From Candidatus Eisenbergiella intestinipullorum (GTDB taxonomy: Bacteria > Bacillota > Clostridia > Lachnospirales > Lachnospiraceae): a stretch of DNA of 64,000 bases. The notes under the pieces were generated by a model, which saw only the letters and a program-made list of their open reading frames with translations, was not told the origin of the DNA and did not search any database. A program made the position numbers and the translations under genes. Positions 9,027 through 17,691 of the stretch are shown piece after piece. The number at the start of each line of letters is the position of its first letter. Within the stretch, counting starts at the first letter, position 1. The DNA is taken from the NCBI GenBank assembly GCA_019119815.1, contig DWWH01000033.1, positions 33,157-97,156 of the forward strand, given 5' to 3'.

Positions 9027-9957
9027 CGACCAGGATCCCGGCGCAGACCAAGAGCAGCGCCAGAAGGGCAGGCCAGCCGAAGGCCTGGCTGCCTTCTCCC
9101 AGAAGCAGGGCAGACAGGAAGAAGCTGAACACGGGATTCATGAAGCCGAATACGGCGACGCGGCCGACCGGATTGTATTTGAGCAGGATGCCCCAGAGCG
9201 TATAGGCAGCTGCCGAAATAAGTCCCATATAAAGAAGCAGCACCCAGCCGCCGGCGGGAATACCCGTCAGGCTCACCCGGCCGCCGCAGGCAAGCCCTGC
9301 CGCGGTAAGGATGATCCCGCCGCAGAGGAACTGATAGCCGCTCAGGACCACCGGATCCTCCTTTCCGGAATATTTCTTGATGAGGCCGGAGGAAAGGGCA
9401 TAACTCAAGGATGAAAGCAGGATGAAGCCCTCTCCCAGAAAGGATATGCTCATATCTACGCTGTTTCCGGCCACATTGACGACAGCTACTCCCGCGAATC
9501 CCACCGCGCAGCCCAGAAGCTTTCTCAGGGTGAGCCTTTCCATATGAAAGACGACAACTGCGATAAAGATGGCGAAAAATACGTTGGAGCCTCCGATGAC
9601 GGCCGCCTTCACTCCGGTGGTATGCGCCAGTCCGACATAGTAAAACACATACTGGGCCACCGTCTGCACCATGGCAAGCTTCAGGATCATGGGAAAAGCC
9701 GCCTTCCCGGGCCTGAGCAGCCCTCCGCCTTTTTCCCTGCGGTTCAGAAAGCTTCCCGCCAGAATGACCATCACTCCCGCCAGCATAAAGCGCATCCCGG
9801 CGAATACGATCTGCGCCATGCTGTCGGCGGCGCCGATCTCAAACAGCCGGTAGCCGATCTTGATGCTCGGAGCAGCGCTTCCCCACAAAAAACAGCAGAT
9901 CAGGGCGCAGCCAAAGACCACGCCCATCCTGCTCATACGTTGTTCAGCGTTATTCAT
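9001..9957 (-). CDS. EamA/DMT superfamily transporter
   Basis: 318 residues with ten hydrophobic segments in two EamA repeats. The first starts GCALICCFLWGSAAPSIKIGY and the second is near FILLSSLSYALSSGLIKKY. The family exports amino acids, nucleotides or metabolites; the cargo is unknown. GGAGGTAAAC directly precedes ATG 9957, preferred over upstream in-frame starts. The gene follows the phosphatase gene by ~46 bases on the same strand, and its 3' end overlaps the converging propeller-like gene. Confidence 0.9.
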   Translation of the reverse strand: MNNAEQRMSRMGVVFGCALICCFLWGSAAPSIKIGYRLFEIGAADSMAQIVFAGMRFMLAGVMVILAGSFLNRREKGGGLLRPGKAAFPMILKLAMVQTVAQYVFYYVGLAHTTGVKAAVIGGSNVFFAIFIAVVVFHMERLTLRKLLGCAVGFAGVAVVNVAGNSVDMSISFLGEGFILLSSLSYALSSGLIKKYSGKEDPVVLSGYQFLCGGIILTAAGLACGGRVSLTGIPAGGWVLLLYMGLISAAAYTLWGILLKYNPVGRVAVFGFMNPVFSFFLSALLLGEGSQAFGWPALLALLLVCAGILVVNTAESHS

Positions 9958-10003
9958 GTTTACCTCCATGCCGAAGCGGCACAAATCCGAATTGAAAAAT
10001 GCG

Positions 10004-10843
10004 TCATTGAGCGCACTTTCCCGTCTTTTCCTCCGCCTCCAGATACTTTTCTCTCAGGCGTGTCCGCGCTTCCCTGTCCAGCCCCATCTCCCGCTCCAGA
10101 AATGCGTCCATGCTCCCATAGTCCGCCAGGATCTCATTCTGAACGCTGCGCAGATAGGAATCCTGCACCTGCATCAGGCTGCGCAGACATTCCAGGAGCC
10201 TTTCATCCGGGATCCGCGCTCTGATCCTGGCCAGCTCCTTGTCCACCACTGCTCCGGTCAGCTCGTTCACCAGCCTGTAATCCTCATAAATGGTTTCCTC
10301 CGGCACATCCAGAGCCCACAGAAGGAACGCCGTTCCGACTCCGACCCGGTCCTTGCCTGCGCTGCAGTGCCACAGTACGGCTCCTCGCTCCTGCTCCAAA
10401 AGCACGTCAAAAAAGCGGCGGTACTGCCTGCGGCAATATTCCTGCTTCACCATGCTCCGGTACAGACCCTGCATGTATTCTGCCGCTGCGTCCACTCCGC
10501 TGTCCAGCTTCTCTGCCAAAAGCTTCAGCATTCTTTTTTCTGATTCCCTGTCTCTGGTAATTCCTACGGAAAGCTCGTCCAGTATGGGAATTTCCACATA
10601 GGCTACCCCTTCCGGAACAGGATCCGGATTTTCTTCCTTCTCCTTCTCTGTCCTGAAATCCACGATCGTACACAGGTCATACTCCTTTCTGAGCACACCG
10701 GCATCCTTTTGCGTCATTCCCGCGAGCTGGCCGCTCCTGATCAGCCTGTGCGGGCGGATCCTTCGTCCGTCCGACGTTCTGATCCCTCCCAGATCCCTTG
10801 TGTTATAAAGCCCTTCCAGAGCTATCCGTCCTGCTTCCTTCAT
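10004..10843 (-). CDS. Tyrosine-protein phosphatase (Y_phosphatase3 type)
   Basis: 279 residues. GLYNTRDLGGIRTSDGRRI at residues 11-29 and the P-loop HCSAGKDR at 159-166 with Cys160 as nucleophile identify the PtpA/LipA-like family of dual-specificity (protein-tyrosine or phosphoinositide) phosphatases. IVDFRTEKEKEE carries the general region before the catalytic loop. The protein has no signal peptide. It probably shares a transcript with the EamA gene downstream; its physiological substrate is unknown. Confidence 0.93.
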   Translation of the reverse strand: MKEAGRIALEGLYNTRDLGGIRTSDGRRIRPHRLIRSGQLAGMTQKDAGVLRKEYDLCTIVDFRTEKEKEENPDPVPEGVAYVEIPILDELSVGITRDRESEKRMLKLLAEKLDSGVDAAAEYMQGLYRSMVKQEYCRRQYRRFFDVLLEQERGAVLWHCSAGKDRVGVGTAFLLWALDVPEETIYEDYRLVNELTGAVVDKELARIRARIPDERLLECLRSLMQVQDSYLRSVQNEILADYGSMDAFLEREMGLDREARTRLREKYLEAEEKTGKCAQ

Positions 10844-10946
10844 ATCCTGATCCTTCCTTCATCCGCTGCCAGAAGGAGGATTCCAGGATCTCCTTCCGCC
10901 GTTGTCAGGCACTGCCCGCTTCTCTATTTTATCTCAGTCAGGCCAT

Positions 10947-11441
10947 TCAGGAAAGATATTTTTCACCTCTGTCTGTAAAATAAGCCGTAAGTCTGGCAAT
11001 AAACTCCGAATTGGTCGGCCTTCTGCTCTCCGTCCGGCTGCAGCCGAACAGCATTTTCTGCGCCTTCTCATCTCCTCTTTCCCATGCCGTCTTAATGGCA
11101 TGCCGGATCGCATGCTCTACAGTCTGCGCGGATGAGCGATAGACTCGTGCAATATCCGGATACAGCCGCTTCGTCACTCCGTCCAGTTCCTCCGTGCTCT
11201 GAACGCACAGGTCGATGGCTGTTTTCAGATACTGGTATCCCTTCAGGTGAGAGGGAACACCAAGCAAAGACAGCATCCGCTCCATGTCCTTCGTAAGAAG
11301 TCCGCCGTCTCCTCTTTCATCCATATATGGCGTTCCGGAGGACAGGATGATCCTCAGATCTTCGTCTTCTTTTATCATCTGGGTAAGATGATAAATATGC
11401 GACTGACTACAATCGGTTACCGATACCCACATCAAACTCAT
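10947..11441 (-). CDS. Stand-alone Spo0A C-terminal-like DNA-binding protein
   Basis: 164 residues. From residue ~57 the sequence follows the Spo0A effector domain: a GVPSHLKGYQYLKTAI block, YPDIARVYRSSAQTVEHAIRHAIKTAW (recognition helix about 103-118) and RPTNSEFIA near 141. The N-terminal ~55 residues are too short for a CheY-like receiver and have no phospho-acceptor Asp pattern, so this is a receiver-less relative and not Spo0A itself. AGGAG seven bases before ATG 11441 sets the start. A promoter and an inverted repeat lie upstream. Confidence 0.85.
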   Translation of the reverse strand: MSLMWVSVTDCSQSHIYHLTQMIKEDEDLRIILSSGTPYMDERGDGGLLTKDMERMLSLLGVPSHLKGYQYLKTAIDLCVQSTEELDGVTKRLYPDIARVYRSSAQTVEHAIRHAIKTAWERGDEKAQKMLFGCSRTESRRPTNSEFIARLTAYFTDRGEKYLS

Positions 11442-11463
11442 ATGATCTCTCCTCTCAAAAGAA

Positions 11464-11486
11464 GTATACAACACTTTTGTGTATAC
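11464..11486. promoter_or_regulatory. Inverted repeat, possible operator
   Basis: GTATACA (11464-11470) and TGTATAC (11480-11486) are a perfect 7-bp inverted repeat with a 9-bp spacer, so the centres are 16 bp apart. It lies between the predicted -10 and the start codon of the Spo0A-C-like gene, a typical position for repression or autoregulation. Confidence 0.5.
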
Positions 11487-11505
11487 AACTTATTATTCAT
11501 CCGAT

Positions 11506-11533
11506 ATTCTAGCAGAAAATTTATATTTGTAAA
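11506..11533 (-). promoter_or_regulatory. Promoter for the Spo0A-C-like gene
   Basis: Minus-strand TTTACA (11533-11528) and TAGAAT (11511-11506) with 16-base spacing, in a strongly A/T-rich stretch that continues to ~11630. Confidence 0.5.
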
Positions 11534-11676
11534 GATATTACATGGCACAATTTTATAAAGTTTATAATTTATTCAGAATTTCTCAAAATTATATTTTTTT
11601 TAAACTATTTAACAAATAAGGCGGTCAGCCGTCCCCCTTCCGCCTGTTTCCAATCCCATCCGCGCCGCCGGGCAGC

Positions 11677-11811
11677 GTTACAGCTCAGCCTTCGGAAGAG
11701 CTGTAACGGCATCCGGCCTTTCCAAGCGCTTCGCGCCAGGCCGGATGCTTCCGGCCGGTCTGTTTTCGTACGGTCTGCGCAGGGAATGCGCAGACCTGAC
11801 TGAGCAGTAAC
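11677..11811. repeat. Dispersed palindromic element, full-length copy
   Basis: 135 bp bounded by near-perfect terminal inverted repeats, GTTACAGCTCAG at 11677 and CTGAGCAGTAAC ending 11811. Inside are three hairpins: GTTACAGCTC/GAGCTGTAAC, GGCATCCGGCC/GGCCGGATGC and GGTCTGCGCA/TGCGCAGACC. Partial copies occur at 35578-35660 and, inverted, at 43905-43973. No coding potential; a MITE/REP-like family is likely. It fills most of the gene-free stretch 11442-11944. Confidence 0.85.
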
Positions 11812-11840
11812 CGGGCAGCGGCCTTCTTCGCTCTTTCTAT

Positions 11841-11869
11841 TTGAATTCACAGGACAGATATGATAAGAT
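11841..11869 (+). promoter_or_regulatory. Promoter for the FAD oxidoreductase/DinB pair
   Basis: TTGAAT (11841-11846) and TAAGAT (11864-11869) with 17-base spacing, ~75 bases before ATG 11945. Confidence 0.5.
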
Positions 11870-11944
11870 GAAAACAATGATCATTCAACAGCGGCGCCTG
11901 TGCGGCAGGTCCGGATGCGCGCCCGGAAAGGAATCCGAATTCTT

Positions 11945-13516
11945 ATGAGAAAAGCTCTGATCATCGGAGGCGGTCCGGCTGGCCTGACAGCTGCCTATGA
12001 ATTGTTGAAGGCTTCTGAAACAGATTCGTCCGCTGAAAAATTTGAAGTCATCGTTTTTGAAGAAAGCGGCCAGCTCGGAGGGATCTCCAAGACGGTGGAA
12101 TATAACGGCAACCGCATGGACATGGGCGGCCACCGCTTTTTTTCCAAGGATCCGAAGGTGAACGAATGGTGGAATCAGATGCTTCCGCTTCAGGGCGCGC
12201 CCGCCTATGACGACATCGTCCTGAAACGCGCCCCTCATCTGGAAGCCGGCGGTCCCGATCCGGAAAAGACGGACCGGGTCATGCTCACCAGAAACCGGGT
12301 ATCCCGCATTTATTTCGACCGGAAATTTTTTGACTACCCGATCACCCTGAAATGGGAAACCTTTAAAAACATGGGGCTGATCACCACCATCCAGGCAGGA
12401 GCCAGCTACATGGCCAGTGTCCTGCACAAGCGGAAGGAAAACTCCCTGGAGGACTTCTACATCAACCGTTTCGGGAAAAAGCTCTACTCCATGTTTTTTG
12501 AAAAATATACGGAAAATCTCTGGGGAAGAAGTCCTTCGGAAATCGATCCCAACTGGGGCGCCCAGCGCGTGAAGGGCCTGTCCGTTATGGCGATCCTTTC
12601 GGACATGTTCCGCAAGCTCCTTCCCGGCAAAAAAACCGGACATGTGGAAACCTCCCTCATCGAGGAGTTCAGTTATCCCAAGCTCGGCCCCGGACAGCTC
12701 TGGGACGTGACCGGAGCCGAAGTCGAGAAAATGGGCGGCCGGATCCTGAGAAACTGCCGGGTAGTGCGCCTGCACCGGGATGAGAAAAATCACCTCACCA
12801 GCCTCACCTATGTAAAGGACGGCCGGGAATATGAGGAAACCGGAGATATTTTCATCTCCTCCATGCCCATCAAGGATCTGGTGGGCGGCATGAACGACGT
12901 ACCTGAACGGAAAGCCGCCATCGCCGCTGGCCTTCCCTACCGCGATTATATGACCCTGGGCGTCCTGGTCCCGAAGCTGAATCTGGTTAATAAGACCAAA
13001 ATGAAAACCATCAGCGACATCGTTCCGGACGACTGGATCTACGTTCATGACCGCACCGTACAGATGGGCCGCTTCCAGATCTACAACAACTGGTCCCCCT
13101 ACATGGTAAAGGATCTGCACAACACCGTCTGGGTCGGCCTGGAATATTTCTGCACGGAGGGCGATTCTCTCTGGAACATGTCCGAGAAGGAATTCTCTGA
13201 CTTTGCTGTTTCCGAAATGGTAAAAATGGGCCTGATCGACAGCCCGGACGTGGTTCTCGATACCCACATGGAAAAGGTAAAAAAGGCTTACCCCGCTTAC
13301 TTTGACACCTACAGGGATATGGACGTGCTGCGCGCATGGCTGGATTCCATCGACAACCTCTACTGCGTGGGAAGGAACGGCCAGCACCGTTACAATAATA
13401 TTGACCATTCCATGGTAACCTCCTTCGAGACGGTGAAAAACATCCTGAACGGCGTCCGCTCCCGGGACAACATCTGGAACGTGAATACGGAGAAGGAGTA
13501 TCTGGAAGGGAAATAA
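11945..13516 (+). CDS. FAD-dependent oxidoreductase, UDP-galactopyranose-mutase-like
   Basis: 523 residues. The N-terminal Rossmann signature [18 protein letters not shown] (residues ~4-21), a [14 protein letters not shown] block and then [19 protein letters not shown] place it in the NAD_binding_8/amine-oxidase-like flavoproteins that include UDP-galactopyranose mutases and related sugar or polyprenyl oxidoreductases. [17 protein letters not shown] near the C terminus is the closing FAD-binding block. It lacks the full UGM active-site pattern, so the substrate is open. AAGGA precedes ATG 11945 by ~12 bases. The DinB-like gene follows after 2 bases. Confidence 0.85.
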   Translation: MRKALIIGGGPAGLTAAYELLKASETDSSAEKFEVIVFEESGQLGGISKTVEYNGNRMDMGGHRFFSKDPKVNEWWNQMLPLQGAPAYDDIVLKRAPHLEAGGPDPEKTDRVMLTRNRVSRIYFDRKFFDYPITLKWETFKNMGLITTIQAGASYMASVLHKRKENSLEDFYINRFGKKLYSMFFEKYTENLWGRSPSEIDPNWGAQRVKGLSVMAILSDMFRKLLPGKKTGHVETSLIEEFSYPKLGPGQLWDVTGAEVEKMGGRILRNCRVVRLHRDEKNHLTSLTYVKDGREYEETGDIFISSMPIKDLVGGMNDVPERKAAIAAGLPYRDYMTLGVLVPKLNLVNKTKMKTISDIVPDDWIYVHDRTVQMGRFQIYNNWSPYMVKDLHNTVWVGLEYFCTEGDSLWNMSEKEFSDFAVSEMVKMGLIDSPDVVLDTHMEKVKKAYPAYFDTYRDMDVLRAWLDSIDNLYCVGRNGQHRYNNIDHSMVTSFETVKNILNGVRSRDNIWNVNTEKEYLEGK

Positions 13517-13518
13517 GC

Positions 13519-14040
13519 ATGGATCAGAATACGCTCACCGCCATTATTGAAGAACAGACCAGGCGCGCTTTATGGGAAGTGAAAAATATCATTTCCTGCA
13601 TCCCTGATGAGCTATGGAACAAAAGCTACTGCGAAATGCCCTGCTGGAAACACGTTTATCATATGCTCCATTCCCTGGACCTGTGGTATATCAATCCGAG
13701 AGACAGACATTTTAAAGAACCGGCCATCCACGAAAAGGATCTGAACAATCTCGATGTGGTTTCTTCCAAAAGCCTCACCCGGGAAGAGATCGATTCCTAT
13801 TTTTCCGGAATCGAGGGCAAAATCCTGGCATACCTGTCAGAACTGACAGATGAACAGCTGCTGGAATATCCTGCGGACTGTGAATACAGCAGATTCACCC
13901 TCATTCTGGCGCAGTTCCGCCACCTCCATTCCCACATGGGTATGTTGATGGGGTTTATCATTGATGATACGGGGTTATGGCCCAGAGTGCTCGGCCTGGA
14001 AAATCCTTTTCCTGAAGGGAAATATAATAAGTATCTGTAA
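13519..14040 (+). CDS. DinB-superfamily protein
   Basis: 173 residues, mostly helical. The His pattern WKHVYHMLHSLDLWY (residues ~51-65) and FRHLHSHMGMLMGF near 133-146 fits the metal-binding four-helix DinB/YfiT bundle. Family members are thiol- or metal-dependent transferases or stress proteins; no specific reaction can be named. It begins 2 bases after the flavoprotein gene, so the two are one operon. A hairpin terminator follows at 14078. Confidence 0.85.
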   Translation: MDQNTLTAIIEEQTRRALWEVKNIISCIPDELWNKSYCEMPCWKHVYHMLHSLDLWYINPRDRHFKEPAIHEKDLNNLDVVSSKSLTREEIDSYFSGIEGKILAYLSELTDEQLLEYPADCEYSRFTLILAQFRHLHSHMGMLMGFIIDDTGLWPRVLGLENPFPEGKYNKYL

Positions 14041-14077
14041 ATACAAATGCCGTCTTTTACAAGCAAAATACAAAATT

Positions 14078-14121
14078 CCCTCCCGCTTTTCTGAACATGG
14101 AACTGCGGGAGGGATGTTTTT
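14078..14121. terminator. Terminator between DinB-like and XRE genes, possibly bidirectional
   Basis: CCCTCCCGC (14078-14086) pairs with GCGGGAGGG (14105-14113), followed by ATGTTTTT on the plus strand. On the minus strand the stem is followed by AATTTTG, so it may serve both converging units. Confidence 0.8.
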
Positions 14122-14257
14122 ATCATCTGAATACTATCTGTCACCGTTTCTATTTCAGCCATTTTTTCAGCCTGCTTTTTACTTTCTCCTCAATTTCTGC
14201 CCTGATGGCTTCTGACCGGGAAGGGTCAAGCTTCACTGCGGCAGCCACAGCCAGGAT

Positions 14258-14596
14258 TTATTTTCCCTCATTGATAACCTCCTCTATGGACGCATATCCC
14301 TTTCTGGCAAACAGACTCTCGAAATCGTCTTCGCACCCAAGAGCAAACGCGATTTTCACCAGCGAAGTCAGGGATACTTCGCCGGTACGCTCGAAGCGTT
14401 TGATCGAGCCGAGACTCACGTCTGAGTATTTTGCCAGCTGTACCTGCGTGATCTTCTTTTCCTTCCTTCTCTGCCGCATCCGCTTTGTGATGCCCTTATT
14501 CACTTCATCCGGGGATTTCAGAAAATCAAAGGAAGAGGCCCAAACCGGCATGCACCGACAGGCCCCTTCCTTTTCTTCAGGTTCTCTGTTTTTCAT
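14258..14596 (-). CDS. XRE-family regulator, HipB-like
   Basis: 112 residues with a helix-turn-helix at ~53-88 (VQLAKYSDVSLGSIKRFERTGEVSLTSLVKIA). The LGSIKRFERTGEVSL and CEDDFESLF pattern is the form usually seen in regulators paired with HipA-type kinases, but no hipA-like gene follows; the gene ends in front of a terminator. After the TAA at 14258 the same frame stays open for another ~33 sensible-looking codons, perhaps a decayed extension. It starts 24 bases after the ATPase subunit K stop and could be read from that operon. Confidence 0.8.
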   Translation of the reverse strand: MKNREPEEKEGACRCMPVWASSFDFLKSPDEVNKGITKRMRQRRKEKKITQVQLAKYSDVSLGSIKRFERTGEVSLTSLVKIAFALGCEDDFESLFARKGYASIEEVINEGK

Positions 14597-14620
14597 ACTC
14601 TCCGGCCGGACCAGCGGATG

Positions 14621-15046
14621 CTATCCAAGGGCAACCATACTGAATACCAACACGAACAGAGCAATGGTTTCGCAAAGACCGACAACGGTAATGTACTGCG
14701 CAAAGCCCTTTCCCGTTTCAGCCATGGCGTCTGCGCCTGCCGCGCCGGCTTTTCCCTGAATAATAGCGGAAAAAGCGATCGCCACGCCGGCCCCGATACC
14801 CATGCAAAGCTTCAGCAGGGGATCCGCGCCGGAGCCCTGCATGGTCTGCATCAGGAGGAAACCGTAAATCGTCTGTGTCAGGGGCGCGCCCGCAAAGGAA
14901 GTGAGAATAAAGGGCGCTGCCTTATTGCTCATGTAGCATTTCTTCCATGCCCCGATACAGGTGGTTCCCGCGATCACAACGCCAATACATGAACCGATCG
15001 CTGCGATGCTCATACATAATCCTGTTCCAATTAATCCGATGTCCAT
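14621..15046 (-). CDS. atpK: V-type ATP synthase subunit K (proteolipid ring)
   Basis: 141 residues forming two helical hairpins. Ring ion-site residues are recognisable by comparison with the Na+-binding NtpK ring of Enterococcus: Thr57-Gln58 and Tyr61 in PLTQTIYGF, Gln97 in IIQGKAG and Glu126 in GLCETIALF. This suggests a Na+-binding site, though H+ cannot be excluded. The start at 15046 has AAGGAGAT seven bases upstream. It is the last gene of the ATPase operon, 86 bases after subunit I. Confidence 0.93.
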   Translation of the reverse strand: MDIGLIGTGLCMSIAAIGSCIGVVIAGTTCIGAWKKCYMSNKAAPFILTSFAGAPLTQTIYGFLLMQTMQGSGADPLLKLCMGIGAGVAIAFSAIIQGKAGAAGADAMAETGKGFAQYITVVGLCETIALFVLVFSMVALG

Positions 15047-15132
15047 AATTAAATCTCCTTTTTTTAATTTATAACGGTTCCGGACGGCGTATCTTTTTCC
15101 CCTGTTTTCCCGCCGTCCTGAACGGTTACGTT

Positions 15133-17049
15133 TCATTCTTCAAATGGCTCATATTTATGGCCGCTCCACGACAGACCGACATGTGTGGAAAATTCCAGGG
15201 TATTCAGCCTGATGCCGTGGACGATCACAGACAGTACGTTTAAGATCATATTAAGCCCATGGCCGAATACCAGAATAATGACGGCAAAAATAATAAAGAT
15301 AAAATGTCCGAGCAGCGGGCTGACCATATCGTTGATCGTTGCGGAGATTGCCGCTCCGGCCAATCCTACCGCCCACAGGCGGATATAAGAAACGATGTCG
15401 GAAAATACATTGACAACTCCCAACAGCATGGAAACAATATCCTTTACGCTGTCCAGGACGGACTGCAGAATACTTTCCTCATAATTCCCGAAAATAAAAT
15501 TCACCGCAAATCCGATGATGACAAGGGCAACGGCAATCGTCCCCACCGGAATCCCTGCCACGACAAGATCCAGGCCAAATACAGCCCCGTTTACCACCAG
15601 GGAAAGAACCACATAATACATTCCCACAAGCTCCAGGATCGAGCCAATATCCCCCAGCATTTTTAAGGAGCCGCGGTTCCTTGCCGCCCCGCTCGCATGC
15701 GCGATCAGAAGATGCAGCAGCGCGATCGTAAACATCAGGATCTGAACATTCTGGCTGGTGGTGAGCCCTGCTTTTCCGCCTGTCCAGAACGGGTACCAGA
15801 TCTTATCCGAATACACATTGGAGATCACCGGCACAGACAGCTTTTTGAGCCATTCCGGCAGTTCCTCCGCGGCCAGGCCAAACCAAGAGCAGGTAACGGT
15901 TCCCCATACCACGGTCATTCCGCCAAACAAAAGGAGCAGCCACGCTATCGGGGCGATCGCCTTTTTCTCTTTACGGCTCTTGATCATCATTGCCGCCGCT
16001 ATCCCGCAGATCAGAAGGCCGTAACCGCCGTCTCCAAAAATAATACCGACAAATATGGTGATAAATACCAGGAACCAGCCGGAAATATCCGGTTCAAAGT
16101 ACCCCGGCATACTTCCCAGGAAATCCGTCACAGGATAAACAAGGCTGACAAATTTATTATTGCGCAGTTTCGTCGGCGCGTCGTCCTCTTCTGTAGGATC
16201 TTCCGCCAGAAGCCCCCATGCGTTTTCCCTCGCCATCGTTTGAAGTCTGCTTAAATCTTCTGCCGGAAGGAATCCGACGAGATAAGCCACCGAAACCTTT
16301 CCGGAAGAGTCCTCCGAAAGATCCTCCTCCCCCATTCCGCTGGCATAGGTTTCAAACTCGACTTCCTTTTTCAGGGCCGCGACGGCCCGTTCCAGACTCG
16401 GCCTGTAGGCCGCCAGGGCCTCCAGTTCTTCCTTTATGCTCTGCAGCTGCCTGCGGGCATCCTCCAGTTTCTTTCTGAGTTCTCCTGTTGACACGTCCGG
16501 AAGTTTAAACCGGCTGCGCTCCAGCTGAATCTTATCTTCCTCCGTGAGCGTTCCATCGTTTATCAGAAGGAAGCGCACGACATCTTTGGTACGTTCCAGC
16601 GCAATCGTCCTGGCAGTATCGCCCAGTCTGTCGTATACGGAAGGACTCATTTCATGGAAAGAAAGGACAATTCCCTTTTTGGCCAGAAACGCGATCTGTT
16701 CGGGATCAATATCGCCCCATGCCCTGGTCCGTTCCAGCTCCGCCTGATATGCGGAAATATCCGCATAGCAGTTCTTCTGCTCTTCCTGCAGGGAATCGAT
16801 CCTTCCTGCTATGGAAAGGGCTTCCTGTGTGTCCGCTTCTTTCTGAGCCATCCCCCGGACGGGTTTATCCGCCGCTGCGGCCATTCCTTTTTCCAGGGAA
16901 GCGATCTGTTCCTTCAGCTCCACAAGGCGCGGCCCTTTTCCCTCTTTGATCTCAATATGCAGAAGTCCAAGCTTCCGCAGCTTCTTCAACGCGTTTTTTC
17001 TCTCGCCGTCCAGTACGATCAGGGAAACTTTTTTCATAGGCACGATCAT
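15133..17049 (-). CDS. atpI: V-type ATP synthase subunit I (stator, a-subunit homologue)
   Basis: 638 residues. The N-terminal half is a cytoplasmic coiled-coil domain (residues ~1-320), and the C-terminal half has multiple membrane helices with GDGGYGLLICGIAAAMM, the Arg-bearing SDIVSYIRLWAVGLAGAAI helix that faces the K-ring glutamate, and a terminal NTLEFSTHVGLSWSGHKYEPF block. The subunit forms the ion half-channels and the peripheral stalk anchor. The start overlaps subunit D's stop by 4 bases. Confidence 0.95.
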   Translation of the reverse strand: MIVPMKKVSLIVLDGERKNALKKLRKLGLLHIEIKEGKGPRLVELKEQIASLEKGMAAAADKPVRGMAQKEADTQEALSIAGRIDSLQEEQKNCYADISAYQAELERTRAWGDIDPEQIAFLAKKGIVLSFHEMSPSVYDRLGDTARTIALERTKDVVRFLLINDGTLTEEDKIQLERSRFKLPDVSTGELRKKLEDARRQLQSIKEELEALAAYRPSLERAVAALKKEVEFETYASGMGEEDLSEDSSGKVSVAYLVGFLPAEDLSRLQTMARENAWGLLAEDPTEEDDAPTKLRNNKFVSLVYPVTDFLGSMPGYFEPDISGWFLVFITIFVGIIFGDGGYGLLICGIAAAMMIKSRKEKKAIAPIAWLLLLFGGMTVVWGTVTCSWFGLAAEELPEWLKKLSVPVISNVYSDKIWYPFWTGGKAGLTTSQNVQILMFTIALLHLLIAHASGAARNRGSLKMLGDIGSILELVGMYYVVLSLVVNGAVFGLDLVVAGIPVGTIAVALVIIGFAVNFIFGNYEESILQSVLDSVKDIVSMLLGVVNVFSDIVSYIRLWAVGLAGAAISATINDMVSPLLGHFIFIIFAVIILVFGHGLNMILNVLSVIVHGIRLNTLEFSTHVGLSWSGHKYEPFEE

Positions 17050-17678
17050 GGAACCGCCACCTCCCTTCCGGCGGCAGCCGCATTCGCCTGCGCGATTTTC
17101 TTTTTGGAAATTTTAGAGCGGACGACTGCGCTGACCTGCTGATCTGCCATATAAATCGAAATCTTTTTAATATTCTCCCGGGTCTCAGGAATTTTCACCT
17201 TTTCAAACAGGTTTACTCTCTGTGATGTGGTGAGTAATTCCTTCTGCAACAGCCGCACCTGTTCCTCCAGCACTTCTGCTTCCAGGTCAAGTTCCATCGC
17301 CTTTTCCATGTGATTCGCGGCCAGGTCGACCCACAGAGGCGTTTCATACAGATCGTAATCCCCTCTGGAAAAATCCGCCCCTTCATAGATCGGGATCGTA
17401 ACGCCCGCAATATTGCCGGTTCCTCTCCGGATATTGGCAACGGTAATGATCCCTTTCGGGAACGCATCCGCCTCACTGAAAACAGCGATCCACTGCTCAA
17501 ACTCCTTTTCCAGCTCCTCCTTCTGCCGCCTTACGGCTTTCGCCTTTGCTTCGATGCCGCGGATCTCGGACTGCAGCTGCTGTTTCTTGAGAGTCAGGGT
17601 AGGCAAATATCTCTGGTACATTTTTAACGCGTCTTTCTGTACCTTCAATTCATTTTTTGTCAGTTTAATTTTTGCCAC
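17046..17678 (-). CDS. atpD: V-type ATP synthase subunit D (central rotor)
   Basis: 210 residues beginning KIKLTKNELKVQKDALKMYQRYLPTLTLKKQQLQ, the typical long N-terminal helix of subunit D, with a matching C-terminal helix (LFEKVKIPETRENIKKISIYMADQQ). It is the rotor shaft linking the A3B3 head to the K ring. It lies 13 bases after subunit B and overlaps subunit I by 4 bases. Confidence 0.95.
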   Translation of the reverse strand: MAKIKLTKNELKVQKDALKMYQRYLPTLTLKKQQLQSEIRGIEAKAKAVRRQKEELEKEFEQWIAVFSEADAFPKGIITVANIRRGTGNIAGVTIPIYEGADFSRGDYDLYETPLWVDLAANHMEKAMELDLEAEVLEEQVRLLQKELLTTSQRVNLFEKVKIPETRENIKKISIYMADQQVSAVVRSKISKKKIAQANAAAAGREVAVP

Positions 17679-17691
17679 GTTACCGACCCCC

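Noticed and set aside
11605..11877. 90-codon ORF on the minus strand in the 11.4-11.9 kb gap
   Set aside because: Its sequence is that of the palindromic repeat; the similar peptide at the 43.9 kb copy comes from the repeat, not from a conserved protein.
14159..14257. 33 codons in frame after the stop of the HipB-like gene
   Set aside because: No start codon with a ribosome site and no recognised domain; kept only as a possible decayed extension.
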